Assembly (NCBI GenBank): GCA_010672825.2
Contig: JAAHFU020000001.1
Location: 930,001 to 994,000, forward strand
DNA length: 64,000 nucleotides
Source: Leptolyngbya sp. SIO1E4
GTDB lineage: Bacteria; Cyanobacteriota; Cyanobacteriia; Phormidesmidales; Phormidesmidaceae
Direction of reading: 5' to 3'
Part shown: one piece after another, positions 49,637-57,966 of the stretch
How the letters are laid out: every line of letters begins with the position of its first letter
How positions within the stretch are numbered: the first letter of the stretch is position 1
Program-made: the position numbers and the translations under genes
Notes under the pieces: model-generated
Database searches by the model: none
What the model was told of the DNA's origin: nothing
Seen by the model: the letters and a program-made list of their open reading frames with translations, nothing else

Positions 49637-50974
49637 TTACGGGTAGAGCGGCAGGGTAAACCAAAAGGTACTGCCCTGATCGATCTCAGAGTCAACGCCT
49701 AGCCTTCCTCCATGGGCATCAATAATTTGTTGCGCAATATAGAGCCCCAAGCCTATGCTCAGGTGACGGCGGAGATGGCCACCCTGGACATAGAGACTAA
49801 AGATCTGAGCGCGTTGGGCTGGGGTCATGCCAACCCCGTTATCGCGGACGGTGCAATGGATATGGGGATGAGAGGTTGAGGTGACCAAGGCGGCCTTGAC
49901 CCAAACAGCAATACCGGGGGGGTTGTGGTGCAGAGCGTTGATGATGAGATTATGAAACACACGCCAGAGCTGAGTGCTATCCCCATAAACCGAAGGCAGA
50001 TTCGGATCAATCTGATTGTAAGTTGACGCTTGAGCATCGGTGAGGAGTGGGGCCACCTCCTGGCAAACAGACTCAACCAACGTGTGCAGGGGTACCTCAT
50101 GGCGCTGCAGTGCTAGACCTTTGAGATCGTTGTGATGGGCTTCTAGCAAGCTGTTGATCAGGGTTAGCTGGCGTTCTCCCCCTTGCAGCATTTGTTGTAA
50201 GACCTTGCGCGGGATGGTGATAGTGTCGCTGGGCTGGTTAAGAAAGCTTTTGAGCAGTAGCTGAGTACCCGTTACCGGATTGCGAAGATCGTGAGATACC
50301 GCATGCAAAAAGGTTTGGGTAGCTTGGCGAGCTTCAAATTCGGCGTAGCGCAGGCGTTCATATAGATAGACAGACAGATTAGCGATAAAACAAACCCACA
50401 GCAGATAAATGTAAAGCGGGATAGAGCCGATGAGCACGGCGAAGAAATCTTCTGCGATCGCAATCGCCATAATCAGCAGCGTTAAGGGAATGAGCAGGGT
50501 CAGTTGCGATCGAAGATGCACCTTCCACCGCACAGGCACCAGGGTAGACTGCGCTAAAAACATCATGGTCCATATGCCCACGTCCCCTTCATTCAACTCA
50601 TGCTCTACAATCCCTTGTCCTAACAGCGTCAACGTCAGCGTGCCTGAAATGCCGCAGAAAATGACCCCTGGATGACGCCTGCCCCAGGGGGTTGCTTGCA
50701 GCCCCAATCCCAGCACAAACCCGCCGCCAATCAAGCCATCTGCGACCAACCTCTCAGTTGCGAGTCCTTCGCTAGAGCTGGTGAATGCGATACACACCTC
50801 ATACAGTACAAAGCTCGCCAGCACCACCAAACATAGACAGATCAATAACCTCAGCCGTTGATGAAAAAACTGATGCTGCCACCGTCGATAGCTGCTCATG
50901 ACTCCGGGTGCCCCGGTTGGGGAACGCCAGCGGCTAAACCAAATTTTCCATTGTTGGGGGTTGAAGCGCTTCAT
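49637..50974 (-). CDS. membrane-bound sensor histidine kinase
   Basis: A 445-residue kinase. Residues 1-40 are basic and cytoplasmic, then about six membrane helices (roughly 41-205) form a membrane-embedded sensor with no large periplasmic loop. The H-box is AVSHDLRNPVTG with H228, followed by N-box HNLIINALHHNPP, G1 DNGVGM, an F-box-like QIFSLYVQGG and G2 IGLGLYIAQQII. ATG at 50974 is preferred because an upstream extension would run through a 17-bp hairpin (51018-51067). It probably works with the convergent NarL-type regulator at 48525, which is an inference from proximity. Confidence 0.9.
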   Translation of the reverse strand: MKRFNPQQWKIWFSRWRSPTGAPGVMSSYRRWQHQFFHQRLRLLICLCLVVLASFVLYEVCIAFTSSSEGLATERLVADGLIGGGFVLGLGLQATPWGRRHPGVIFCGISGTLTLTLLGQGIVEHELNEGDVGIWTMMFLAQSTLVPVRWKVHLRSQLTLLIPLTLLIMAIAIAEDFFAVLIGSIPLYIYLLWVCFIANLSVYLYERLRYAEFEARQATQTFLHAVSHDLRNPVTGTQLLLKSFLNQPSDTITIPRKVLQQMLQGGERQLTLINSLLEAHHNDLKGLALQRHEVPLHTLVESVCQEVAPLLTDAQASTYNQIDPNLPSVYGDSTQLWRVFHNLIINALHHNPPGIAVWVKAALVTSTSHPHIHCTVRDNGVGMTPAQRAQIFSLYVQGGHLRRHLSIGLGLYIAQQIIDAHGGRLGVDSEIDQGSTFWFTLPLYP

Positions 50975-51017
50975 TAACCCACCATGCGCGGCACTGTATC
51001 GGCACTGTCTATGACGT

Positions 51018-51067
51018 GTGAATGAAGGGGTGAGGTAGCAGTAACGATATCTCACCCCTTCATTCAC
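51018..51067 (-). terminator. 17-bp stem hairpin between the exported-protein gene and the kinase gene
   Basis: GTGAATGAAGGGGTGAG (51018-51034) pairs perfectly with CTCACCCCTTCATTCAC (51051-51067), loop 16 nt. It follows the stop codon of the gene at 51102 on the minus strand. There is no U-run after it, so it may terminate or separate two genes of one transcript. Confidence 0.65.
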
Positions 51068-51101
51068 TCACTGCCACTGACAATAGCCCCTGGACACAGT
51101 A

Positions 51102-51665
51102 TTACAGCAATTCGAATGAGCGCATAAATTGGTCGACAGCAGCTTCCTCAACGTCAGCACCCGCCACAAGATACATCCGCTCACCTACCAAGTACAGGCG
51201 CATATCAAGGGTGAAGTCGCTATTGCTATAGCGATAACTGCGTCCAGGATGACCATTCATGGACGTATTCATCTCTAGATCGCTGAAGTCACCGAGATCC
51301 ATATCTTCTAGCAACATGTCACGGACTTCATCGAGCACCATTTCTGGGCCTAAGCTCAAAAACGTCTCGGGCAAATCAGCGTAAGCGACTGTGTAGCTGC
51401 TGCCAATGTTTTCTGATGAAAATTCATAGATTTCGACCGGAGTGCCGTCAATATCATCGGTCTCACTGCTGATGATGGGATCATCGGGGAATGCGATCGC
51501 AAAGCGCCCAGCCGATGAAGTAAAGACAGACTCTAGCATTTGAGCAAGCTGCTGGGGTGCCAGCGGTTCATAGGCCGCCGCCGGGAGGGTTGTTGGAACC
51601 GTCACAAAGCCCCCGAGTGCTGTGACACCTAGAAGCATGAAACGCTGCCATTGTTGAGGAATCAT
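51102..51665 (-). CDS. exported protein of unknown function
   Basis: A 187-residue protein with a signal peptide (MIPQQWQRFMLLGVTALGGFVTVPTTLPAAAYEP, cleavage after AAA near 31). The mature part is acidic, with a beta-rich body (RFAIAFPDDPIISSETD, TVAYADLPETF, LRLYLVGERMYLVAGAD-like strand pair). It has a layout common in cyanobacterial periplasmic proteins that I cannot name. It ends VDQFMRSFELL, a motif seen at the end of such domains. A hairpin separates it from the kinase gene downstream. Confidence 0.6.
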   Translation of the reverse strand: MIPQQWQRFMLLGVTALGGFVTVPTTLPAAAYEPLAPQQLAQMLESVFTSSAGRFAIAFPDDPIISSETDDIDGTPVEIYEFSSENIGSSYTVAYADLPETFLSLGPEMVLDEVRDMLLEDMDLGDFSDLEMNTSMNGHPGRSYRYSNSDFTLDMRLYLVGERMYLVAGADVEEAAVDQFMRSFELL

Positions 51666-51800
51666 GGAAGTCTCTCCAGAACAAGTTGGGTGAGGTTAGG
51701 GGGTTGCTTAACCACTCTCTAAAAGTAGGTCTGGCAACCCATCCGTCACTACGCCCAGCTGGTTCACCTGATCGGGTGATCTTCTTTGTCCTCTTAGCCT

Positions 51801-52400
51801 TCACTCCAGTTTTTCACCACTGAGAATAAAGATAGGGTCAATGGATTTAAATACTTGCTGATAGCCTCGGGTTTCTAAACGGTTAATCGCGGGCTGCACA
51901 ATTTCCACATTCCGCACTCGCAGGGTAGAAAAGGTTTCTGAAATGCCGTATAGCGTCTCTAGGGTGCCGGTTGTCACCACCATCCTGCCGCCGCTGGGAA
52001 GATATGACCACGCCGCCTGGACAATTTCCTTCATAGAGCGCCCCCCCTCAATAATGATGCAGTCAGGGTGGGGCGGCAGATCAGCCAAACAGTCAGGGGC
52101 CAGACCTTCAACAACCTCTACGTTGCTGAGTCCGAAGCGATCGCAGTTTTGACGAATCAGCGTTGCCACTTCCTCGTCTCGCTCAACAGCCACCACCTGC
52201 CCTTGGGGGCACAGCAGCGCCGCTTCAATAACCAGGGTGCCGGTGCCTGCCCCCACATCCCAAAGCCGGGCGGTGGGTCTGAGTCGTAAGGCCCCCACAA
52301 TCAGGAGCCGAACTTCCCGCTTACTAATTGGAATGCCAGGTAGCTGCTCAAATAAATGGTCGGGAATGCCAGGGGTGGCATAGGGCCAAAGGGAGGTCAT
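51801..52400 (-). CDS. cbiT: precorrin C5,15-methyltransferase / decarboxylase subunit CbiT
   Basis: A 199-residue SAM-dependent methyltransferase of the CbiT family (the decarboxylating C15-methylase part of CobL) in cobalamin synthesis. It has the typical start PGIPDHLFEQLPGIPISKREVRLLIVGALRL, SAM loop DVGAGTGT (48-55), VVAVERDEEVATLIRQNCDRFG and PDCIIIEGGRSMKEIVQAAWSYLPSGGRMVV. Length matches a stand-alone CbiT, with CbiE expected elsewhere. It lies 71 bp after the decarboxylase gene on the same strand and may be cotranscribed, though not functionally linked. Confidence 0.92.
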   Translation of the reverse strand: MTSLWPYATPGIPDHLFEQLPGIPISKREVRLLIVGALRLRPTARLWDVGAGTGTLVIEAALLCPQGQVVAVERDEEVATLIRQNCDRFGLSNVEVVEGLAPDCLADLPPHPDCIIIEGGRSMKEIVQAAWSYLPSGGRMVVTTGTLETLYGISETFSTLRVRNVEIVQPAINRLETRGYQQVFKSIDPIFILSGEKLE

Positions 52401-52471
52401 ACAAAATGATGGGTAGAGAAGCTTGCAAAGGCGTGCCGTGCTTAAGGGTATCAGGCTCTTCCAAAGGGTTA

Positions 52472-53950
52472 CTAGGGCGCATCTACAATCCGCAATGTCT
52501 GTAAAGTTGGATCGAGACTCCCAGTAATCACGCCCCCCAGCTTCTGAATCTGCTGGAGATAGGCCATCGCGGCTGGGGTAATAGTTTCCCCAGGCAGCAA
52601 CGTGGGAATCCCAGGCGGATAGGGGCAGAGGGTATCGGCGCTCATGTGACCAACGGCATCATCAGTGGGGACCGTGCGGCTGGGGGCAAAGAAGGCATCT
52701 CGGGGAGATAACGGGGGTTCGGAAAGCGGTGCGGTGCCCCCAGTTTCCCCCACAGAGATATCGGGCAGAGTGTTAGCGATCGCTGCGGCGTTGTCTTTCA
52801 GGCTGGCTAGGGCTGTGATTAAACGCTCTCCATCAGCTACGGTGTTGCCCAGGCTGATAATGAACGTGAGCTGACGTAGGGTGGGTAACTCTGCGGTTAC
52901 GCCTAAATGCTGATGCAGTAACTCGTCGGCAGCAAACCCAGTGATGCCTAAGGTCGACACATCCACAGTGAGCCGGGTCAGGTCGAGCTGAAAATCACCG
53001 GGCAGAGCCGTCACCTGCTCAGGGGTCAGGCTCTGGAGTGGGGCCAGGGAAATCAGCTGCGATCGCACCTGTTGAGCGATGCCTAAGGTATGCGCCATCA
53101 ACGCTGGCCCCGCCACCGCCATTTGTTGCCGGGCCGCATCTAGGGAGGCCAACAACAGATAATTAGGACTGGTGGACTGGGTCAGCTGCAGGGCTTGCCG
53201 CAGGCGATCGCGATCTACCCGCTGCCCCTGCACATGCAGCATAGAGGCTTGAGTGAGGGCAGAGAGCACCTTATGGGTAGACTGAATCACCAGGTCTGCG
53301 CCCCCTGAGATCGCCCCTGGGGGCAGCTGATCGTGAAACCCCAGGTGTGGGCCATGGGCTTCATCAACAATCACTACCCCCGATCGGGGGTGGACGCAGG
53401 CGCAGATAGCGGCGATGTCGGCACAGACCCCCTGATAACTGGGCGACACCACCACCACCGCCCGCAGGTCCGGATGTTGCGTAAAGGCAGCGGCCACCTG
53501 CTCAGGGGTGATGCCGTAGGCCAGATCCCACTGGGAATCGTAGATGGGTGACACAAACACCGGCCTCGCTCCCGACAAAATCAGCGCTGATAGCACGGAT
53601 CGATGGGCATTGCGGGGAATCAGAATTTTATCCCCCGGTGAGCACACCGCCAGCACTGCTGCCTCAATCCCACAGGTAGAGCCGTTGGCAAGAAAAAAGG
53701 TTTCATCAGCGCCAAAGGTAGCCGCAGCCAGCTGCTGGGCCTGTTGAATCGGCCCTTCCGGCGCAAATAAGTTATCGAGTTCTGGCAATTCTGGTAAATC
53801 TGCCCGCAACCCCTGCTCACCCAGCAGAGCCGCCAGGGGTTGCGATACCCCCTGCCCCTGCTTATGCCCTGGGGCATAAAACGCTGCATGATCTCGCTGG
53901 GCAGCGGCAGCTAAGGCGGACAATAGCGGGGTTGCGCTGGGGTCAGTCAT
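52472..53950 (-). CDS. Orn/Lys/Arg decarboxylase family PLP enzyme
   Basis: A 492-residue fold-type I PLP enzyme of the Orn/Lys/Arg decarboxylase major-domain family. FLANGSTCGIEAAVLAVCSPGDKILIPRNAHRSVLSALILSG, IVDEAHGPHLGFHD (195-208) and the PLP lysine in QSTHKVLSALTQ (K227) are clear. The C-terminal family domain follows (LCPYPPGIPTLLPGETITP). Cyanobacteria use such enzymes in making or breaking basic amino acids and polyamines; the exact substrate is uncertain. It is compact compared with the 700-residue inducible decarboxylases. A potABCD transporter lies about 10 kb away and could handle its products, an inference. Confidence 0.88.
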   Translation of the reverse strand: MTDPSATPLLSALAAAAQRDHAAFYAPGHKQGQGVSQPLAALLGEQGLRADLPELPELDNLFAPEGPIQQAQQLAAATFGADETFFLANGSTCGIEAAVLAVCSPGDKILIPRNAHRSVLSALILSGARPVFVSPIYDSQWDLAYGITPEQVAAAFTQHPDLRAVVVVSPSYQGVCADIAAICACVHPRSGVVIVDEAHGPHLGFHDQLPPGAISGGADLVIQSTHKVLSALTQASMLHVQGQRVDRDRLRQALQLTQSTSPNYLLLASLDAARQQMAVAGPALMAHTLGIAQQVRSQLISLAPLQSLTPEQVTALPGDFQLDLTRLTVDVSTLGITGFAADELLHQHLGVTAELPTLRQLTFIISLGNTVADGERLITALASLKDNAAAIANTLPDISVGETGGTAPLSEPPLSPRDAFFAPSRTVPTDDAVGHMSADTLCPYPPGIPTLLPGETITPAAMAYLQQIQKLGGVITGSLDPTLQTLRIVDAP

Positions 53951-54071
53951 ACCAATACCAAGTCTCTTGCAGGGAACTTCTCAGCAGACTTTCATTTTGC
54001 GCTTAGATCACTTCGCGAAGGCTAGGACAGAATTAAAGGACTCACAATCCCCTCTGTGACACTGCCATTAT

Positions 54072-54550
54072 GTTTGATCGAGGGTAAACAACCTTTACTT
54101 CCGTTACCCCTACGACACCTACTTGACGGATGAGAACATTATTTTTCCGGTGCGAAACCAGGCTGAGCGATCGCGTCATCCCAAGGCAGGCATCACCTAT
54201 AGCCCTATTCAGTTCAATCCAGTACATTTTGGTGAAGGCGGGGTCTAGGATTTGGGGTCTAGGGTGTACTTGATCCAAATGCATACCGCTCTATATCTGG
54301 GAGACTGACGCGGGGACTCGGTTTAGCCAATTTTCTGGAGACAGCCATCAGTTTGTTCCCCGCGATCTACAGGCAAGTGGCGAACAGCAGGTGACCTTTA
54401 ATAGCCGTCAAGTTCGCGCCTATTGGGATCCAGCTTTAGCCACTGTAGTGGTCACTGAGGTGGTCACTGAGATGGACGGCCAACCCCTTGCGAGTTCACC
54501 AGCTTTGCGTTTGTCTATCCGGTGTTTTTCTAAGCCAGTTAAATTTTTGC
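54072..54550 (+). pseudogene. decayed gene interrupted by a family A repeat
   Basis: Two stretches look like protein: 54078-54200 (VNNLYFRYPYDTYLTDENI..., ending HPKAGITY) and, in another frame, 54295-54552 (IWETDAGTRFSQFSGDSHQF ... ALRLSIRCFSKPVKFLP stop). Removing the 94 bp between the CTATA copies at 54197 and 54291 joins them in frame as ITY-IWETD. A stop and probable frameshift also break the front (TGA at 54075; MFDRG in another frame), so this is a remnant even without the insert. I do not recognise the protein. Confidence 0.55.
54197..54295 (+). repeat. Family A dispersed repeat, copy A7, inserted in a reading frame
   Basis: AGCCCTATTCAGTTCAATCC, AGTACATTTTGGTGAAGGCG, GGGTCTAGGATTTGGGGTCT, AGGGTGTACTTGATCCAAAT, GCATACCGCT, with CTATA at both ends (54197-54201, 54291-54295). 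It is the copy that best defines the boundaries of the element. Confidence 0.85.
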
Positions 54551-54614
54551 CATAAACAAGGGGCTTGACAGCGCCAAGCCCCCGACAGGTAGTATGCAAT
54601 TTCTCTACAGATCC

Positions 54615-55004
54615 CTAACGCGAAGAGAGTGCATGTTCTGCAATTTTGTAATGGGGTTGCGAAGCACGATCGCGCATATAGTTGCGCCACAGTTCAGCCA
54701 ATTCCTCGGCCTGCATGCGCCAGTCTGGGTTCAAGCGATACATCCGGCGAGGACGCCCCCGTCCTTCTACCTTTTTCCAGTACCCATCAATCGCCTTTTG
54801 ATCTTCTAAGAATTTCAAAGCGCTGTACAGGACAGTATCCGACAAGCGGTAGTCAACGTAGGTTTCAGAAAGCTTTTGAATCAGCTCGGTACCGTAGGAA
54901 TCTTGCTGCAGAAGAACCGCCAGAACATAGCAAACCGCCAGTTCTTTATTGAGATAAATGGGGGGTGGATCCTCAAAAAATTGATAGATATCTTCGAATT
55001 TCAT
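54615..55004 (-). CDS. PadR-like transcriptional regulator
   Basis: A 129-residue winged-helix regulator. The body LNKELAVCYVLAVLLQQDSYGTELIQKLSETYVDYRLSDTVLYSALKFLEDQKAIDGYWKKVEGRGRPRRMYRLN is PadR-like, with the wing at GRGRPRRMYRL. The C-terminal helix (WRMQAEELAELWRNYM) would dimerise. The first 14 residues (MKFEDIYQFFEDPPP) are an extra N-terminal arm seen in cyanobacterial members. ATG at 55004. It is single, and its targets and ligand are unknown. The preceding broken gene on the other strand is not obviously related. Confidence 0.82.
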   Translation of the reverse strand: MKFEDIYQFFEDPPPIYLNKELAVCYVLAVLLQQDSYGTELIQKLSETYVDYRLSDTVLYSALKFLEDQKAIDGYWKKVEGRGRPRRMYRLNPDWRMQAEELAELWRNYMRDRASQPHYKIAEHALSSR

Positions 55005-55395
55005 CGGATTGCTCCTAATTCTTATAATCAGACATCAAGGCAATCGCCTCCAATTAAGCCTTCAAGGGGAACCTTTGCTGACGCTCGTCTCCTAATATGA
55101 GCAGCAGAAATAACAAGGCAAATGGTTCATTGGATAGCGATTAAGATGCGCCAATTGTCTAGCGGATCAACTACAAAATGAGCCGGCCCAAAAAAAGTAA
55201 TGGATGATCCCGGCTGCCAACCCTGTAGATTCCTTGACTTGTAGATTTCTCGATTCGTAGATTAATTCTACGCAATATAGTTTACATAGAGCGCATTAAG
55301 GGCCCAGATAGTTACCATATGCAAATAATTTTTGACATTATTAAATTTCCCTCGTGAGAGGGAATTTCTGCAGGCTTTCTGGTCTTCAAAATGGC
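55005..55395. other. intergenic region without a supported gene
   Basis: About 390 bp, AT-rich near 55240-55350, between the PadR gene and the end of the DUF3084 gene. A short near-palindrome TTCCCTCGTGAGAGGGAA (55348-55365) could help end transcription of the DUF3084 gene. Confidence 0.45.
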
Positions 55396-56811
55396 TTATT
55401 CATCTGACTCGGGTGTGCTCTCATCTTCGTCTGGAGTTATAGGGCGTGGAAGTTCATCTGTACGCGTTAAAACCCCACTATTGCCCACAGCTAACAGTTC
55501 TACTTGCAAAGGGCCGATAGTATAGATGGGTTGTGCGGCGATCGCCTGAATGTCAATCGGCTGGCCGCTACGTTTAATTTCATCTAAAAACGCAATTAAT
55601 GCGTCTGTTCTACCATCAGCAATTTGTAACGTATCTCCCACAATGCCGTCTTGCCTGGCCCGAAACTGCAAAGACGCAATCAGCAGGTTCAGCTTCTCTA
55701 CCAGGGCTTGATTGGTGAGATTAGTTGGATTAACTGAAACCGTCGCCAGGCGCTCGTTCTGAGTGTAAATCACCTCATTGGCAACGGCACTAATAAAGAC
55801 TTGGATACAGGGATCGCCTTCGGCGACAACACAGGGTTCGCCAATGATGTAATTAGCAGCCGATAAGATGCGCACCACATATTCTTGGCCATCGCTGATG
55901 CGATTAACCAGTTGCGTGACATCCTCTTGGGGAATCAGAATGACTTGCTGTTCGGTACTGGTGCCGGGGGCAATTTCTCGGATGGCGGTGCGATTCGCCT
56001 GTCGCAGCAGACGATCCACGGCTTGGCGAGCTTCTTGCAGATTACTGACTCGAATTAACCCTGCGACCAATGGTTGGTTACGGCCAACCACCACACTGCC
56101 CCGAAACAGTCCTTCAAACTGGCGTTCTAGGGTGGCAATATCGTCTTGCAAGATACCTTGCTGAGCCTGCAGCTGATTGAGGCGTTCTTCTCGTTGGGAA
56201 ATTTGGGCATCGCGCTCTGCAATTTCGCGATCGCGCTCTGCAATTTGCCCCTGCACAACTTCTTGCTGCCTGAGCAGTTCTGCTCGTTCAGAGCCTAGTC
56301 GCTGAATCTCACTGCGCAATTGTTGCGCTTGCTGCGAGACGGTTCCTAATTGCTCACGCAGTTGCCCTAACTGCGTTTGAGTTTGTTGCAGTTCTGATTG
56401 AGTAGTGCGTTGCTTTTCAACGGCCTGGCTTAGAGACTGATCAATACTTTCAAGTTCATCTTGTGCCTGGCGCTGGCGTTCTCGGGCATCCTCTAAGGCG
56501 GTCTCAATTTGGGATTTTTCCGCTTGGGCACTCTCCAAATCATCCTTCGCCTGAGACAAATCTTCTTGAATTTGCTCTAACTCAAAAACCCCAGTCCTTA
56601 ACTGACGGCTGACCCCAAATAGGAGGGCCAGGGTCGAGGCAGAAATCACGCTGCCGGTCACAATGCTGACCACCGTGGCAGTTTGACGAGGGCGCAGGCG
56701 AAACAAGCTGAGCCGCGCTTTGCCCACGCGCATGCCAATGCGATCGCCAAGCGTGGCAATCACTCCTCCTAAAATTAAGACTGCCAAAACTAGGACGTAT
56801 CCCGTGGTCAT
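55396..56811 (-). CDS. DUF3084 coiled-coil membrane protein
   Basis: A 471-residue cyanobacterial DUF3084 protein. An N-terminal membrane helix (residues 4-22) and a second (47-66) are followed by a coiled coil of about 150 residues (SQAKDDLESAQAEKSQIE ... REERLNQLQAQQGILQDDIATLERQ). A globular C-terminal domain then starts FRGSVVVGRNQPLVAGLIRV and ends with an acidic tail PDEDESTPESDE. It probably spans or anchors to the inner membrane. The function of the family is unknown. It lies 47 bp downstream of ntcA on the same strand and may share its transcript. Confidence 0.9.
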   Translation of the reverse strand: MTTGYVLVLAVLILGGVIATLGDRIGMRVGKARLSLFRLRPRQTATVVSIVTGSVISASTLALLFGVSRQLRTGVFELEQIQEDLSQAKDDLESAQAEKSQIETALEDARERQRQAQDELESIDQSLSQAVEKQRTTQSELQQTQTQLGQLREQLGTVSQQAQQLRSEIQRLGSERAELLRQQEVVQGQIAERDREIAERDAQISQREERLNQLQAQQGILQDDIATLERQFEGLFRGSVVVGRNQPLVAGLIRVSNLQEARQAVDRLLRQANRTAIREIAPGTSTEQQVILIPQEDVTQLVNRISDGQEYVVRILSAANYIIGEPCVVAEGDPCIQVFISAVANEVIYTQNERLATVSVNPTNLTNQALVEKLNLLIASLQFRARQDGIVGDTLQIADGRTDALIAFLDEIKRSGQPIDIQAIAAQPIYTIGPLQVELLAVGNSGVLTRTDELPRPITPDEDESTPESDE

Positions 56812-56858
56812 GCCCCGTCACCTGCGGCTCAAAACCACTCTACTGTATAGCTTCACAG

Positions 56859-57530
56859 TCAGGTGAACTGCTGGCTCAGGTTAACCGGATCGTGAACCGT
56901 AATCTTTTTTTTATGAATTGAAATCATGCCATCCTGCCGCAGATCGCCCAGTAAGCGAGTCACAGTTACCCGAGTCGACCCAATCGCCTCTGCAATCGCC
57001 TGATGAGAGAGCTTGAGATCGATGGTAATGCCATCTGGGCTCGGGATGCCAAAATCTCGACAGAGAATCAGGAGAAAACTGACTAAGCGAGACCCCATAT
57101 CTCGGTGAGCCAGGGTTTCGATCATCATCTCTGTTTGCAAAATCCGAGATGATAACCCCCGCAGCATCACCATGGAGAGTTCCGGGTTTTCTTCCAGGGC
57201 CTGCTCAACCTGATCAATCGGCATCGATAACAGTTCAACTGGGGTGAACGCGACAGCATGATAAAAGCGATCAGAACGTTCACCGGTAATCAACGAAAGC
57301 ACGCCAAAAACGCTGTTTTCCCGCAGGAGGGCGACAGTAATCTCTTCACCGACTTCATAAACCCGCGATAGCTTAACGGCTCCCTTCAAAAGGAAGTAAA
57401 CCCGCTCTGCAGGATCCCCTGGGAAAAAAATTGTTTTGCCCCGTTCATAGGTCTCAACCACTGGCGGAAAAGCTCCGCCAGCCAGCTGTCGAAACGCATT
57501 CGCAAGGGGCTTATCCTGCGTTACCACCAT
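56859..57530 (-). CDS. ntcA: global nitrogen regulator NtcA
   Basis: A 223-residue CRP-family regulator that activates nitrogen-assimilation genes when 2-oxoglutarate is high. The effector-binding beta-roll has [53 protein letters not shown]. The helix-turn-helix is [24 protein letters not shown] near residues 173-196. Length and ending ([15 protein letters not shown]) match NtcA almost to the end. A consensus GTAN8TAC NtcA box lies 167-180 bp upstream (57697-57710), pointing to autoregulation. It is divergent from thrC and upstream of a DUF3084 gene. Confidence 0.97.
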   Translation of the reverse strand: MVVTQDKPLANAFRQLAGGAFPPVVETYERGKTIFFPGDPAERVYFLLKGAVKLSRVYEVGEEITVALLRENSVFGVLSLITGERSDRFYHAVAFTPVELLSMPIDQVEQALEENPELSMVMLRGLSSRILQTEMMIETLAHRDMGSRLVSFLLILCRDFGIPSPDGITIDLKLSHQAIAEAIGSTRVTVTRLLGDLRQDGMISIHKKKITVHDPVNLSQQFT

Positions 57531-57696
57531 ACTAAGTCCACTCTGCTATCTGCTGGATCCATCAATTCTAATCGGGCACCGATTAATTAAGGAAGCAAAT
57601 GCCCCTCATATTTGGATCGGTTTCTTGCCCGCAATGCCTGAGTACCTGCTGAAATCAGTTGAAACCTAATTAACGCGACTAATGAGAATAGCTTTT

Positions 57697-57710
57697 GTAT
57701 TCTTGGATAC
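57697..57710. promoter_or_regulatory. NtcA binding site GTATTCTTGGATAC
   Basis: It fits GTA-N8-TAC exactly, with extended symmetry GTAT...ATAC, in the 436-bp gap between ntcA (minus) and thrC (plus). I could not match a TAN3T -10 element at the ideal 22-nt spacing on either strand, so which gene it serves is uncertain. Autoregulation of ntcA is the simplest reading. Confidence 0.7.
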
Positions 57711-57966
57711 TCAATTATGGCAAAGCTCCCTAAAAGTGAGCAGATTTTTTAGCCTGGCTAGAGGAAACCAGCGTTTCAGCCTCTTTCAGAGCTAGATCAG
57801 GGGTTGCGCAGCGGGTTACATCTGCAGCTTTTTAATCCCGATAAAAATAGTCGGGTATGTTTGACGGCGTTTTTCGTCCTGTGTTACTATCCGCGAAAGT
57901 TTGCCGGAACGCGCTTCCCAAGGCCCATCTGTTTACCCCCTGCCCTAACTTAAAAGCGAGAAACCC

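Noticed and set aside
50975-51067. Extended histidine kinase start at 51067
   Set aside because: The extra residues would be encoded by a 17-bp-stem hairpin and are not kinase-like; ATG 50974 is preferred.
54042-54284. 80-codon frame on the minus strand near the broken gene
   Set aside because: It mostly translates family A repeat A7 and part of the pseudogene in reverse.
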